From Apostichopus californicus (lineage: Eukaryota > Echinodermata > Holothuroidea > Aspidochirotida > Stichopodidae): a DNA stretch of 25,332 bases. The position numbers were made by a program, and so were the translations under genes. Positions 9,543-20,016 of this stretch are shown piece by piece. Each line of letters begins with the position of its first letter. Position 1 is the stretch's first letter. The notes under the pieces were generated by a model. That model searched no databases. It saw only the letters and a list, made by a program, of their open reading frames with translations, and had not been told where the DNA came from. The DNA lies in contig JAIPMN010000899.1 in NCBI GenBank assembly GCA_020650975.1, forward strand, positions 21,643 to 46,974, in the 5' to 3' direction.

Positions 9543-11706
9543 AAAGCACAAACACAGCAAGACCTGTTGCAACATATTCAGCAAGTCCACAATATATTTG
9601 AACATGAGCAATATTAAAGACACAGCTGGCAAACCTTATCTTTTTAAACAATTTATTATAAAGCAATTAGAGTAAATTAGAGTAAAAAAGTATTGATTTA
9701 AAAAGGAAGGAGAGCAGCTGATCCCATTCATTAATCATCAAATCATTTTAAAGTCGAGAAGTTTTGATTGTCACTAGGTGTAATAAAAAATATAGAAAAA
9801 CACATTTTATTTTAATATTAGTGTTTCATAATTCTACTTGCTCTGGAGGAGAAACTTGCCCAAGATTGCAATCAGTAACGTAGACAGCTGACTTGAAAAG
9901 GATATTTTAATGAAATAAAAACCGACTTATTAAAAGGATTTTCTGGTGCCGAACAATGTGAAACTACTACTGAAGAGATAAACTTATTGAAAAACGACTC
10001 CAAACTTAGATTGCACTTAATTACACTATAATATATGAGATGCTCTCGTAGATGAATTTTGATTGATAATTCAATTTTCCATCGCACAGACCTTTTCTAT
10101 AGAAATATTTAAACAAAGTTATGATCAGACCCATGAGACTGACATGAACACACTTTTCTTTGGCACTGGCAAACTTTTAACAGAAAATGTTTTAGTTAGG
10201 TGATTAACGTGAGTGTCTAATCAATCATCACGATACACAAAGAGTATGATATTTATGCTGTTTGATCACGAAGAGAGAAAAAAACCATCTCATGATTATA
10301 TTTGTTTTCTTGGCTTGCATCAATTAGCGTAGGAGGAAGTTTAACCTTTCCATGCACTGAGAGCAAAATTAGAGCCAAGTAAAAAAATATACTTCTGCCA
10401 GCCTATTTATTATTATCATAATTTGCATTATTCTGTGAGTGCAAAAAAAAGAAAAGAAATTGCCTTCCTGTAATGTTACTTTGTAAATTCCCAAGCTTCA
10501 GAAGTTCTAGCAGTCTTCAATTTGCAATCTTTTGCAATGGAAAAGACTTCTCCGTATATTAATATCGCCCGTGAACCACTTAGTAGATTATTGTAAGAAG
10601 TCTGTGCATCTAAAGGATTACATTTGTGATTTGAGAATAGAATAAAATCTCAATTTAAAGCATTTTTAATTTCCCAATGGTACAAGTTATTTTTTGAACT
10701 GTGCTCAGTAGGCTGCACTATACTGTGCTATAAAATAACACACACACAGATCAAGCCCCCTACAACAAACTTCAAAGTTGTATAGCATTGCTTGGTACTA
10801 TCTCTTGGTGGGTTGGTAACCATTACAACTGGTTTGAAAGCTTAACTGATATCTACAGTACACTATTATCAAATGGTCAAGAGTAAACAGCAAATTACGT
10901 ATTGGCCAAAAATATGCTAGAAAGTAAAATGTAATGGTCACACATGCTAAACATTTATCACTTATTTCACCGCCACCCGTTAAGTCATTATTTTTACTGT
11001 GAACGTTTTTTCCTCTAATTAGACAACCCTCGACCATAATGTATGTTAGTATTAAACTTGGATGGCCAATACCCCTAGGAAGGTAATGTGCCTATTAAAA
11101 CTATCTTTCGTTTTAGAAATGCTAAAATTTGGCGCCCATATTGATGACATTTTGAACTACATTTTTTACTCTTCCCAATTACTATACAATCACCATACTG
11201 TCTCACAAACACATTTAAATATTCAAATTTAGGCTTTTCAAACAGCACCACTAAAAGATCTCGTCAATTTCATATATGTCGCACTAGAATCCATCCATTC
11301 TTAATTTACATTGTCAACGTTTTAGGATTTTTGCAAATAACTTTTTTGACATTGAGAATGTAATAACAAACTGGATGGTTAATGAACTACAGGGCCCGAT
11401 GAATTACTCTGCGCACACCTTTGAATGGTAAGTTAGAAAAAATAACTTTCAATATCGTAGATGATAGGTTCTCCATTTATGACTTAGCACAAAAATCTTC
11501 ATAGAAATAAGAATGGCTAAAGTTTCACAGCACCACAAAATGATATATGATTGAGGATATTTAAAACAGTTGTAAAGGTCACTGAGGGTCACACGACGAA
11601 TACAATTATGATATGGGCAAAAGATACACAATAATTATAAGAATAGAAAACACACGCACACTCACACTTCAAACACTAAAAGAGGCTACCACTGAATGAC
11701 GTTAGA

Positions 11707-11742
11707 GGTGGAGGGAGGGGGTGGGGTTTGGGGAGGTAGGGG
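11707..11742 (+). repeat. G-rich cluster, quadruplex-prone
   Basis: Six or more G runs (GGAGGGAGGGGGTGGGG, then TTTGGGGAGGTAGGGG) in 36 bp. Same type and same strand as the clusters near 5.7 kb and 6.3 kb. Confidence 0.6.
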
Positions 11743-12649
11743 CAATGGTTCCATTTCTTCTAGACATGGAGATGTTTAATATCAACTCCCAGGCAAATGA
11801 AACATTCAAGAAGGTTAAATTATCCAGCTATTTATCATGCACAGACTAAAATGAATAATAATTAATAATAATTAATATTCTACATAATCTTGCACATTTA
11901 CATAAATAAGTTAAAAATTTGGCACCAAGAAAGCAAGAGGGTTATTTTTTTTTGTTTTTTTTTTTAGGTGGGTAATATTTTTTTATTTTGTTTGCAGGTG
12001 TTATTTGAATGGTTATGAAGTACCTTCAAGAAGTGATAAAACTGGTTGCATCCAATCAGCTGAAATAAGAAATAGTGATGTACAGAAGAAATGGTAGAGA
12101 TGATTATTAATTTAATAAAAATTAATAAAAAATCTGTAGCATCACAAAGAAGGTTACAGAATGCACCCCATTCAGGAAAGGTCATGCCTTCATATGGAAT
12201 GTATGTTAAAATTTGGTGTATTTAATCTGTTCTGTCCAATTTTTCATTAATTGTATTCAAAACAAATTCAAAGAAATTAGCAACCCTTTTTAAATTCCCA
12301 ATCTGTCACGAGTTACCGAATGAAGAAAAACTCATAAAACTTATCAATTTTGGTGGCTTTTAGACACTTGTTTCTTTCTCTCAATTCAGAAGATAAGTAA
12401 ACATGGCTGACTGACTACTATGTCAAATTTAGATGATTGGCAATAATTTAAAACCTACTGTACCATGCTGACATATGTCTACCTTCAATGTACTTTCTTC
12501 ACACTAAAATCAAACAGAACATGTGTTCCTTGCCATACAGTTTACTCTGGTCTAATGCTAATAAGGAACAATGTAGTTGAATAACATTGGATGAGATCTG
12601 AAAACCCAAGACGGATCAACGATTTAATAGCACTGTGTCAAAGGTAGGA

Positions 12650-12822
12650 ATGCTGAGGGGGCTGCAGCCTCATGCAGCCAGGCTGTGTAGGATGCAGTCT
12701 TTTGTGCAGCAGTGCAGTTACACACAATTTGCCATTGCTGCTGTGCAGTGAATGCTCTATGATCTGAATATTCATGCAGCTTTCCTGCAGGGGACCTTGC
12801 AGCTGCTGCAGCTTTTCTTGTT
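12650..12822. repeat. TGCAG-rich patch
   Basis: About ten copies of TGCAG lie within some 165 bp, several as CTGCAG or GCAGCAG, with irregular spacing. The patch is GC-richer than its surroundings and open in more than one minus-strand frame, but the conceptual peptides (Gln/Leu/Ala/His-rich) look like composition effects. It lies 50-90 bp from the copied exon fragment. Confidence 0.5.
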
Positions 12823-12871
12823 GACACAGTATCTTAAATTGTACATGCAAGAATGTTTACTGAAGGTATGT

Positions 12872-12913
12872 TACATTGTTAATTGTTATACTTAAATAAG
12901 AAGACATATTGTG
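12872..12913 (+). repeat. Left copy of 42-bp direct repeat
   Basis: Runs from TACATTGTTAATTG to ACATATTGTG. It matches 13005-13046 at 38 of 42 positions by eye. It abuts the copied MADD exon fragment on its left side. Confidence 0.8.
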
Positions 12914-13002
12914 CATGGGGGCAGTCAAGGGCATGTTGGCTCGACTTTATCTGGTAATCTTTGGGTACTACCAGGGCCTGAGAGACTGTTGGCATTGATC
13001 AC
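12913..13002 (-). pseudogene. Copied fragment of MADD exon
   Basis: These 90 bp align with 17164-17263 of the MADD exon in the same orientation. The two share GCATGGGGGCAGTC, then the 20-mer CTCGACTTTATCTGGTAATC, and GAGAGACTGTTGGCATTGAT. By eye there are only a few substitutions, plus three deletions of about 3, 4 and 3 bp. The 4-bp deletion breaks the frame, and there are no splice sites at the ends, so it is not an exon. It copies only the middle of the parent exon, with no intron or exon border, and is framed by the 42-bp direct repeats. Confidence 0.85.
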
Positions 13003-13004
13003 AG

Positions 13005-13046
13005 TACATTGTCAATTGCTTTACTTGAATAAGAAGACATATTGTG
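13005..13046 (+). repeat. Right copy of 42-bp direct repeat
   Basis: Runs from TACATTGTCAATTG to ACATATTGTG, differing from 12872-12913 at four positions by eye. It begins two or three bases after the copied exon fragment ends. Confidence 0.8.
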
Positions 13047-13518
13047 TAGCTTACATAGCTAAGGCTATGAACAGTTTGCACTGAAAATATGTCAACAATC
13101 TTTTATGTGGTTTTTGAGTAAATTTGCATGACCCTGAGGGTAAATCAAGGAGAATTTCTAAACTTTTGAGACCGTTTCATACGAACTGAGATTGGAATCA
13201 GGTTTAGGGAGAAGAAGAGAAGATTATACCATCTGGGATAATTAAGGGACAGAGTTGTCAGCAATCCTTCCATGTTTTAGCAAAAATTATAAATTCACTC
13301 AAATATTGCACTTCAGTAATGTAACTGAACAATTAGTACATTAATCAGTATGCAAACTGGAGCACCCAAAAAAATGTATAGTATATCTCAATAACAAAAC
13401 ATCTAAATATCAGAATCTTACAAAACTAGTGAATGATATTATGAAAGACGTCGGGATCTGTACCCAGGTTACCTTACTGGTATTTTGGTCCAAAGCTCAA
13501 CACTCTACCAAAATTTTG

Positions 13519-13531
13519 ATGATGGTTCCCC
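13519..13531 (+). repeat. Poly-C tract
   Basis: Run of about 13 C after GGTT. Simple sequence, about 330 bp beyond the donor of the 144-nt exon in transcript direction, where it is a G run. Confidence 0.8.
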
Positions 13532-13864
13532 CCCCCCCCCAGTAAAAATTAAAAAAAACAAACGAAAACTTAGGTATCTGATGAAGGTGAAAGTATTTCC
13601 AGATTCAGCATAACAAATGTGACGGGAATCATTTTTTTTTTTCTAACTGAAAGGGCTTTTCAATTTCTGCAACTCCTTCCATCCCTATAAGATGTTTTGC
13701 CTTTGTAAGAACTACTTTCCTTGGGGAACTTTTCCTTAATGGAAAGGACAGTATACTTGTACGTTTCAAAGCGAGGTTTCTTTCAAAATAACTTTCAAAC
13801 TAAGGAGTTGATAGAACATTAGAAGCTGTCAAGACATCAAGATGTATGTTTGTTAGTTTGTTAC

Positions 13865-14008
13865 CTGTGACTGCCACGCCCGTTGCGATACCCACAGCAC
13901 CATGTACTCCTGCACCGGTACTACTACCGATGGGAACGTCCGATTCATCAACGACATCAAACGAGCCGTTTAACGATGTCTCGTCTTGTCTCAGTTGATC
14001 AGAAACTG
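13865..14008 (-). CDS. MADD: MADD exon (144 nt), candidate cassette
   Basis: The acceptor reads gccatgacag before 14008, followed at once by CAG, which makes a NAGNAG tandem. The donor is GTCACAG|gtaaca at 13865/13864. It starts and ends in phase 1 (48 codons net), so skipping it would keep the frame by joining the G of exon 17086 to GT of exon 1173. It encodes VSDQLRQDETSLNGSFDVVD, then ESDVPIGSSTGAG and a Gly/Ala/Val-rich tail. The acidic first half and small-residue tail show no domain I recognise. It is assigned to MADD because of phase agreement on both sides and its location. It could be constitutive or alternative; the sequence alone cannot tell. Confidence 0.8.
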
Positions 14009-14011
14009 CTG
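14004..14011 (-). promoter_or_regulatory. NAGNAG tandem splice acceptor
   Basis: Read on the minus strand this is CAGCAG, with AG dinucleotides at 14010-14009 and 14007-14006. Using the first gives Ala-Val-Ser at the junction. Using the second removes three bases and gives Val-Ser. Both preserve frame. The weak upstream pyrimidine tract (tttttttctcctgtcgccatga) is compatible with competition between them. Confidence 0.6.
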
Positions 14012-15035
14012 TCATGGCGACAGGAGAAAAAAATGTTCAGAGAGGATAAAGTTAAATTACAATGAAACACAATGACAAAGAATAGGAATCATGCCAAATG
14101 TGATAAAATATATTTTAAAAAAAGGCATATGAAATGAATATTTTAGTGTTTTGAAGTTTAATAGTTTTGACAGCTATGAAAATTTGTTCATAGAATATAC
14201 TATGGTTCCTATCTCAACAACACCAAATTTGGTCGTTTGGTAAACTTGCAATAACGGATAAATTATTCCCTGATAGGCAGGCAAATGAAGAAACCAAACT
14301 TTTACTGTTGGTTTCCCATCATCTTCCTACCAGCAATAATTCCTAGTATTTCCTGTCCAATGCTATTCAATAAAGGAAGACATCGGTACTTCTTCAGTTT
14401 TTAAGAAGAACGTGCAAATGCGATGTTGAATGCACAACTTCTTTTCAATGTCACTTCATAGTTTCCAGTTTGGTGAAAAAATTCTGGAGCACCTCCAGGC
14501 TCCAGATTTAATTCTGGAGCAATTCTGAATACCAAATTTAAATTGCTTGATACCTTGAGCAACGTGGACACAAAAACTAACACAAATTAGGACCTGATAG
14601 GTAATTATAAACAACATATGACCCTAGTTTCAAAGGTCAAAAGGCATCTCTGATAAAATTCGATAGCGTACTGCTTCAAGTCCGCCACATATATATCAGC
14701 CAGCATCTACCCACAATCGATGGTGAAAGTTGACACGTACATTAGCTGTCGTACTGTAGCTCTCTAGGGCCACCAATGGTTATTTAGAGGAATGATCACA
14801 TTGTTCTGGTGCAAAATATTGTTCAACTTCCTAAGTGACACTGAGAAGAATTAGAAGCAAAAAAATGTCTGAAAGAAGTACCAGATGTACTATTCCAATA
14901 TTCATGAAACTGATATAAAGTCTGCATAGGAGGGTGTCCCTGACCCACATCCTGGTGTGTACACCCCAACATCCACCTTCCCGTTTTTATCAACGCCCAC
15001 ACAAAATATTGAGAGCAGTTATTAGCACAACCTTG

Positions 15036-15085
15036 CGTGTAGACTTAGTAGGTTGTAGACCTAGGTTGTAGACCTAATAACATAC
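15036..15085. repeat. Short tandem of GTTGTAGACCTA
   Basis: Two and a half copies of a roughly 14-bp unit, AGGTTGTAGACCTA. The unit is partly self-complementary (TAGGT...ACCTA), so the stretch can form small hairpins. Confidence 0.5.
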
Positions 15086-16856
15086 CTAATTTCTAGCTTA
15101 AAAATGCCTTAGAATGCACCATTTCGCTGCTAGAATTTTAGTTCTTTCTCTGGGGGAGGAACCCACAGATTCCCCTTAATAGGGAGTCATCTGTATTCAA
15201 AATCCTAGCCCCTGAAATATATTTTAGTTTAATGTTATCAAATTTCAGTTGGCCAATTCAGGTCATATAGACTTGCTACTGTATCTTACAGTATGTATGT
15301 ACAGGATGCCATCTCATACTGTACACAATGTGATATAGAAATGTAAAACTTGACCAGCTGAATGATATCATAGTGGGTTCAATTTCAAAATATTCAAAAT
15401 ATATAACTCTTTAGTATGGGGTCAAGAGAACATATTTAAAAATATAAAGCATGATTATTTGGTTTTAATGCACCCCTGAATAAAGTTTATAGTTTGTAAT
15501 GATTATCCTAAGTATTTCTTCTTCTCCTCTCAAGAGGTACAATTTTTGTGGTATACTTTAGCACTCACATTTTATTACAGCAAGCAAATTCAACAACGAT
15601 GCCTTTGCCATGTAGACTCCCTCCAGTTAAATCTTAAATTTGACAGTTTTACAGGCTAATGCTAAATAACTGAACAGTACGAGTACTTCATTTCAGGTTT
15701 TTACAAAATCTGTCGTGAAATTGAAGCTATTTATCTTAAGAATTATTTAGCCCTGAAGTTTATTTACATTTCTGGAGATGTTATGTTATGAATACATTGC
15801 CAACCAGCTGGTTGAAGAGGATGAATGAATACAACAACAAAACCTCAACTCGAGTTCTATAAAAACTAGAGATTGCTAAATCTACGAAGAGAAAACCACA
15901 AAGGCTAACTACATCTGTTTTTGAAGCACAATGACATCGACAGGCAAATATTCAAATCCAAAATTGTGATCCTATTTAAACATGGATTCAACAAATTTGT
16001 ATGCCCATCCTGTCGATCAAATCATTTCTTACATTAACGATATTAAACAGCCTCCAACCTTATTTAAGTGAACTGTTTTACTACTGATGGTGTTTGCAGA
16101 GAACAAGAAAAATTATAAAATTTGTGATAGATGGCTGTTAAATTAATAGTGAAAGAGGTGATTTGCAGATGATATAACATGAATCAATTTGGCCATGTTG
16201 TATAACAAACACGCACGGTTGGACGTAGAACTAAGTTTGACTACCGTGAAATGGAACGGGAGAAGTAGGAGGAGGGTACTAGGTTGGTGAAGAACAGGGT
16301 TGAAGTGCTATGGTATGTACTTATTTAATTCTATTCCATGAGAGGTGATGAAATATGAGGGAACAAAAAAAGAAGTTTTTTATTTTTGATAAAACTGAAA
16401 GTGTAGAACAATTCAGCTGATTAGTTTGAACAGTCAAGGTTTGCTTTAATTAAGGAAGAACCTTTCAAAACTTTTAAAATGTCCAATTTGATTTTTGAAT
16501 GTGATGGTTGCAAAGTTAAAACAGGTACAAGTGTTTTGGTGAAGTAATATACAGAACTCAAAATCAGTACTTCACACTGCAAATAATATCTTACTGGCTG
16601 GCAACAAGCCAAGGTGGGTTTCTAAGTTAACTTCTTGCGATATTATTGGAAGTGATTTTCGGTGTTAACTTTGAAAACATATTTATTTAATGTTATTAAT
16701 TTAATATTTATATTCTTACATAGTTTGTTCGTAAAACAGATCTGATGTATCACCGGTGTAGCAATATCAAATCGGAAAACATTTGTAAATATAAGAATTT
16801 GGGGTTTTCCACTTAATTAACAAGCAATTACAGACATGATTTCCACAAAGTGACTG

Positions 16857-16881
16857 GGGTGAGGGTAAGGGGGGGGGGGGT
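16857..16881 (+). repeat. Poly-G tract
   Basis: GGGGTGAGGGTAAGG followed by about ten more G. A C-rich run in the transcript, about 205-230 nt beyond the donor of the GGMAS/THY exon. Confidence 0.75.
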
Positions 16882-16999
16882 GCACATAGACTACTAAACT
16901 ATGCAAACACACAGGATGTGAACTTCTTAGAAAAACAAGCTAAACAGAATATTTCCCTACATGAACAATGACTACGCAAAGGGCACTGAACAGGCAGAC

Positions 17000-17017
17000 T
17001 GGGGGTGAAGGGGGGTA
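17000..17017 (+). repeat. Short G-rich run
   Basis: TGGGGGTGAAGGGGGG, about 70-85 nt into the intron that follows the GGMAS/THY exon; C-rich in the transcript. Confidence 0.6.
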
Positions 17018-17085
17018 CAAATATGACTAATCCACTAAAACACGACGACACCAAATCTACTATTCACGGACGGACACCTCCTCAC

Positions 17086-17518
17086 CGATCCCATCAGCGC
17101 TCATACTTCTGGTCTGTACTTTCACTGCCATCGGTGGTATAGGGGCAGCCTGAGCCGCTGGAGGCATGGGGGCAGTCGAGGAGGGCATGTTGGGTGCCTC
17201 GACTTTATCTGGTAATCTTTGGGTACCACCACCGGGGCCCGAGAGACTGTTGGCATTGATCACTTTACGAGGGCGTGGCGGCAGCATGTTAATACGGGGG
17301 TACCCACCGGGTTCTGGCCGTGGCGCGTGATGCCGTGTTTTGTGTCGCCGGTCGACTTTCTCTGGCTCCTTGCCGAAGTAGTGGGTGTGGGCCATCTCCA
17401 GTAGGGCGAAGGTGCTGGCCATCCCTCCTGGAGTGTGGTTCTCATAGGAGTGCTCTATACCGCTGATTATGGCTCTCAGGATAGACACCATCCCTTTATA
17501 TACCGCCTTTTCAACTTT
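17086..17518 (-). CDS. MADD: MADD exon (433 nt), GGMAS/THY block
   Basis: The acceptor is a polypyrimidine tract ending caatag before 17518. The donor is GGGATCG|gtgagg at 17086/17085. It encodes residues 234-377 plus one base. It opens KVEKAVYKGMVSILRAI and continues with EHSYENHTPGGMASTFALLE and then MAHTHYFGKEPEKVDRR. Vertebrate MADD has VYKGMLDLLK, then [24 protein letters not shown] at this position, from memory. The second half is a less conserved Pro/Ala-rich linker (RPEPGGYPR, MLPPRPRK, APMPPAAQAAPIPP). A 100-bp piece of this half (17164-17263) recurs as a degraded copy in the intron at 12913-13002. The reading frame stays open past the donor for about nine codons, so the exact donor is inferred from consensus and from phase agreement with the 144-nt exon. 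Confidence 0.93.
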
Positions 17519-18620
17519 CTATTGATCGACAAGAGAGGGGTAAAAAAAAAGAAGAAAAAAAGACAATTATAGTTGAGGCGGCTGCCAGTGGTAAAATTTT
17601 CATAATGATTACAGCTACCTCCTTATTCCATTATTTGCAACAGAACTATTCCTTGAAGTAACAACTCATTCAAAATGGTACACAATCAATGATGAAATTG
17701 AGCTCCCCCATCTATAATGGTGCAGACTATTTAGTCTTGAATATTTATAATGGTAAAGCATACTTGGCCTAGGAACATCTCAGCCAGGTAACAGTACAGT
17801 TCATTAATATTAAACTGATGATATGAAACCTTGGAACGTGATTTGTCAGATTTGGGACTTTCAGCTTTTTCTATTATTTATGTAAAATCTACCAGATTTA
17901 TACAGCAAATCAGAATGTGGCTCATGTTGGAATACATTAGATTATGGAGAATGGAATATTAATTTGCTTAGCGGGAGATGCAACTCATCCAAAGTAATGC
18001 AGCCATCACCCACCGGACGTGATCTGTAAGTTACAAACCATTTGGGCCTCCCCATGTTAATATGTTATGGAATGTTAAAAGATTCACCAGATATGAAGAT
18101 GTTTTGAACGATACATCCATGTTCTAATCCATGTCTTTATAGATATATAGATAATATAATGTGATATGTGACTAATGTAAACATACTTGTTCATGTTGTA
18201 AAAACAAAACCTGTACATGTTTTTGATAAAAAGTTTGAGTTTACAAAATTGATCAACTTCAATCCATCGCCATATCTGAGAGTTTCTCTTTTAAAAGAAC
18301 GACAACAATTTTATTGAGTACTTGACGAGATTTGCCAAGATATTGACGAGATATTTGACGATATATGTATAAGATATTTGAGAAGATATTAACACCCAGT
18401 TAGCTGAAAGTAAAGTCTGTTTAATATCCATAGCACATAACATTTAACAACCAACAACTAATAGGTCTGTATAAGCTATATTTCAGTTTACAGTATGAGA
18501 CATATCATTCCGAAAAATATCTTTCACAGCACCATCTTATCTATCATGAACCCTCTGGACATTCCTCATACTTTTCCCGCTCGGCGTCGCAAAATATCTG
18601 CGCTCCTTCAATAGAGAGAG

Positions 18621-18955
18621 GGCGTTGTGGTCAAGTGCTAAGGCAGTGGACTTGTGATCTAAGGATTACAGGTTCGAGCCCTGGCCAGATCACTGAGTTG
18701 TGTCCTTGGGCAAGGCATTTTATCTCCATTGCCTCTCTTCACTCAGGTGTATAAATGGGGACTTGCGAGGTGACTGTAAATTTAGTTGCGTGCGCCGGTT
18801 TGTGGCTGCACCCTATGGGAAGTCCCCCAGGGGACACGTGGCTGTGGTGCACTGTGGTGCCCCAGGAGAGATTGTTTGAATTGTGCACACTTTGGTGTGT
18901 AGGCGTGACAAGTTACCAATGACCAGGGTTAAGTTACACATCCGGGACAGCAAGT
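18621..18955 (+). mobile_element. tRNA-derived SINE
   Basis: The 5' part resembles a tRNA, with an A-box-like TGGTCAAGTGCTAAGGCAG at about 18628-18646 and a B box, GGTTCGAGCCC, at 18671-18681, which together form an internal RNA polymerase III promoter. The body that follows is GC-richer than its surroundings (GTCCTTGGGCAAGGCATTTT, then TGCCTCTCTTCACTCAGGTG, later CACCCTATGGGAAGTCCC). I recall the first two stretches from tRNA-SINEs of other marine invertebrates but cannot name the family. The 3' end is uncertain; no clear poly(A) tail is present. It lies antisense to MADD. Confidence 0.8.
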
Positions 18956-18971
18956 TTGCTTATGAGGATGT

Positions 18972-18998
18972 TCATTAATCAAGAATCATTAATCAAGA
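18972..18998 (+). repeat. 13-bp tandem pair next to the SINE
   Basis: TCATTAATCAAGA occurs twice with one base between copies, ending about 11 bp before the donor dinucleotide of the LEGNNVGW exon. It may be the SINE tail repeat or half of an insertion footprint; the sequence does not decide. Confidence 0.6.
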
Positions 18999-19009
18999 CA
19001 AGATCTTAC

Positions 19010-19187
19010 CACATCGTCGATGTGTTCTTCCTTGATGGTATTGTCCTGTGGATTCAGCTGGCTAATGACTTGAGCCCTTAAATTCTCATTCTGCATGAGT
19101 TTCTTTAACCTCGGCCAGTTCAACCATCCTACGTTGTTCCCCTCCAGGACACCTCTTGTTATTTCCTTCAAGAAGACTTGATCCTCG
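19010..19187 (-). CDS. MADD: MADD exon (178 nt), LEGNNVGW block
   Basis: The acceptor is ttttcatcttag before 19187 and the donor is GATGTG|gtaaga at 19010/19009. It encodes residues 174 (split) to 233: EDQVFLKEITRGVLEGNNVGW followed by a charged helical stretch containing PRLKKLMQNENLRAQVISQL. Vertebrate MADD, as I remember it, has LLEGNNVGWLRLKRVRRLL and then ESLRTFVLSKLN at this place, which makes this exon one of the strongest identifiers. It starts after two borrowed bases and ends in phase 0. The apparent Met at 19171 is a TTG leucine, and the true exon extends 16 nt further upstream to the acceptor. Confidence 0.93.
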
Positions 19188-20016
19188 CTAAGATGAAAAA
19201 GAAACAGAAAAAAACAGGAAAAAGGAAAAGGTGAAATTCAGATTCAATTTCAGAAGCCTGCAAATAATCAAAGGTTGGCTGCTTTGTTTTTGCATTTTAA
19301 AATTAAATTTCCCAGACTCAATAAATAAATCAGTGCTGCCTCACAGTTAACTTGTTAATTCAAATGATTTTACCTTTAAATATGTGGAAATGACATAAAA
19401 GGTATAATATGACCACACAAAAAAATTCAGTTGAACCTCTGACATATGAATCTTTGGACGAAAACATCGGTTTGTAACGATGTAACCTTCTCTCTTTGAC
19501 AATAATGCTCAGATATTCAAAAATTTATAGAGGAATCTGTCAAAGATTTATTACTTTTGAATAATTGCTTTTCTGCATCACAGAATATCGCAGGGTAAAG
19601 ACCAACAAACAAGCATTTAAAAGCAAAGAAAGCAAGGTACTATTAAACATTTATAAATATTCTTGCAAACTAAGAATCTATGGCTCTATTTTGTCTCTCC
19701 CTTGTTTGAGTTTTCATAACATAACAGTCAAAGGAACACTTTTTGCTTTATTTATGTTATAAGTTCATTTGTCTCAATAACTTTTTTGCACAGCTGGAAA
19801 TTAGGAAATTTTGGTTGGTTGTCAAATATCTTGTGGTAGAAAGGTGGACTCTAACTCCCTCTAAATGGGAGTCAGCTTTAACAACCCCATAGCTACACCC
19901 CATCATTTCTAAACTCCTGGATCCATCCCTGAGCAGGTAATTTGGTCCTTGTAGTACGACCTCTCTCCCCCCCCTCTCGCCCCCACCTTCCCCTCTCTTA
20001 TACCTCTCGTCTTTAC
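19188..20016 (-). other. Intron, 829 nt, G-rich start
   Basis: Lies between the 76-nt exon and the LEGNNVGW exon. In transcript sense it begins with purine-rich G runs (see 19967-20000) and then becomes AT-rich. No gene is seen on either strand. Confidence 0.8.
19967..20000 (-). promoter_or_regulatory. G-run splicing enhancer candidate
   Basis: In transcript orientation the bases about 17-50 nt after the 76-nt exon's donor contain GAGGGGAAGGTGGGGGCGAG and then a run of about eight G. Intronic G triplets close to a 5' splice site are a known class of enhancer (bound by hnRNP H/F), especially for short exons. A role here is inferred from position only. Confidence 0.4.

Larger units (their letters stand above)
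1174..13864 (-). other. Intron, 12,691 nt
   Basis: Largest intron, between the 144-nt exon and the SDSEIET exon. Phase 1 on both sides means that any unseen cassette exon inside would need to be phase 1-1. I found no exon with convincing splice sites and protein similarity on either strand. It holds simple repeats, a CpG-dense patch, a polypurine tract, G-rich clusters, a minisatellite, two local duplications, a TGCAG-rich patch and a copied exon fragment, each listed separately. The remaining AT-rich sequence shows nothing I can name. Confidence 0.75.
14009..17085 (-). other. Intron, 3,077 nt
   Basis: Lies between the GGMAS/THY exon and the 144-nt exon. It contains two G-rich clusters near its start and a short tandem repeat near 15.05 kb, each listed separately. 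The rest is AT-rich unique-looking sequence. No exon or gene is seen on either strand. Confidence 0.8.
17519..19009 (-). other. Intron, 1,491 nt, with antisense SINE
   Basis: Lies between the LEGNNVGW exon and the GGMAS/THY exon, phase 0 on both sides. A tRNA-derived SINE in the opposite orientation occupies about 18621-18955. The stretch 18330-18400 has imperfect GATATTTGACGAGA-like repeats. No other gene is seen. Confidence 0.8.

Noticed and set aside
12624-12850. Two overlapping minus-strand open frames of 67-70 codons
   Set aside because: Both frames are open because of the TGCAG-rich composition, and the peptides resemble nothing known.
18621-18695. Functional tRNA gene
   Set aside because: A and B boxes are present, but the stems do not pair convincingly and a SINE body follows directly. 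It is the head of a SINE.
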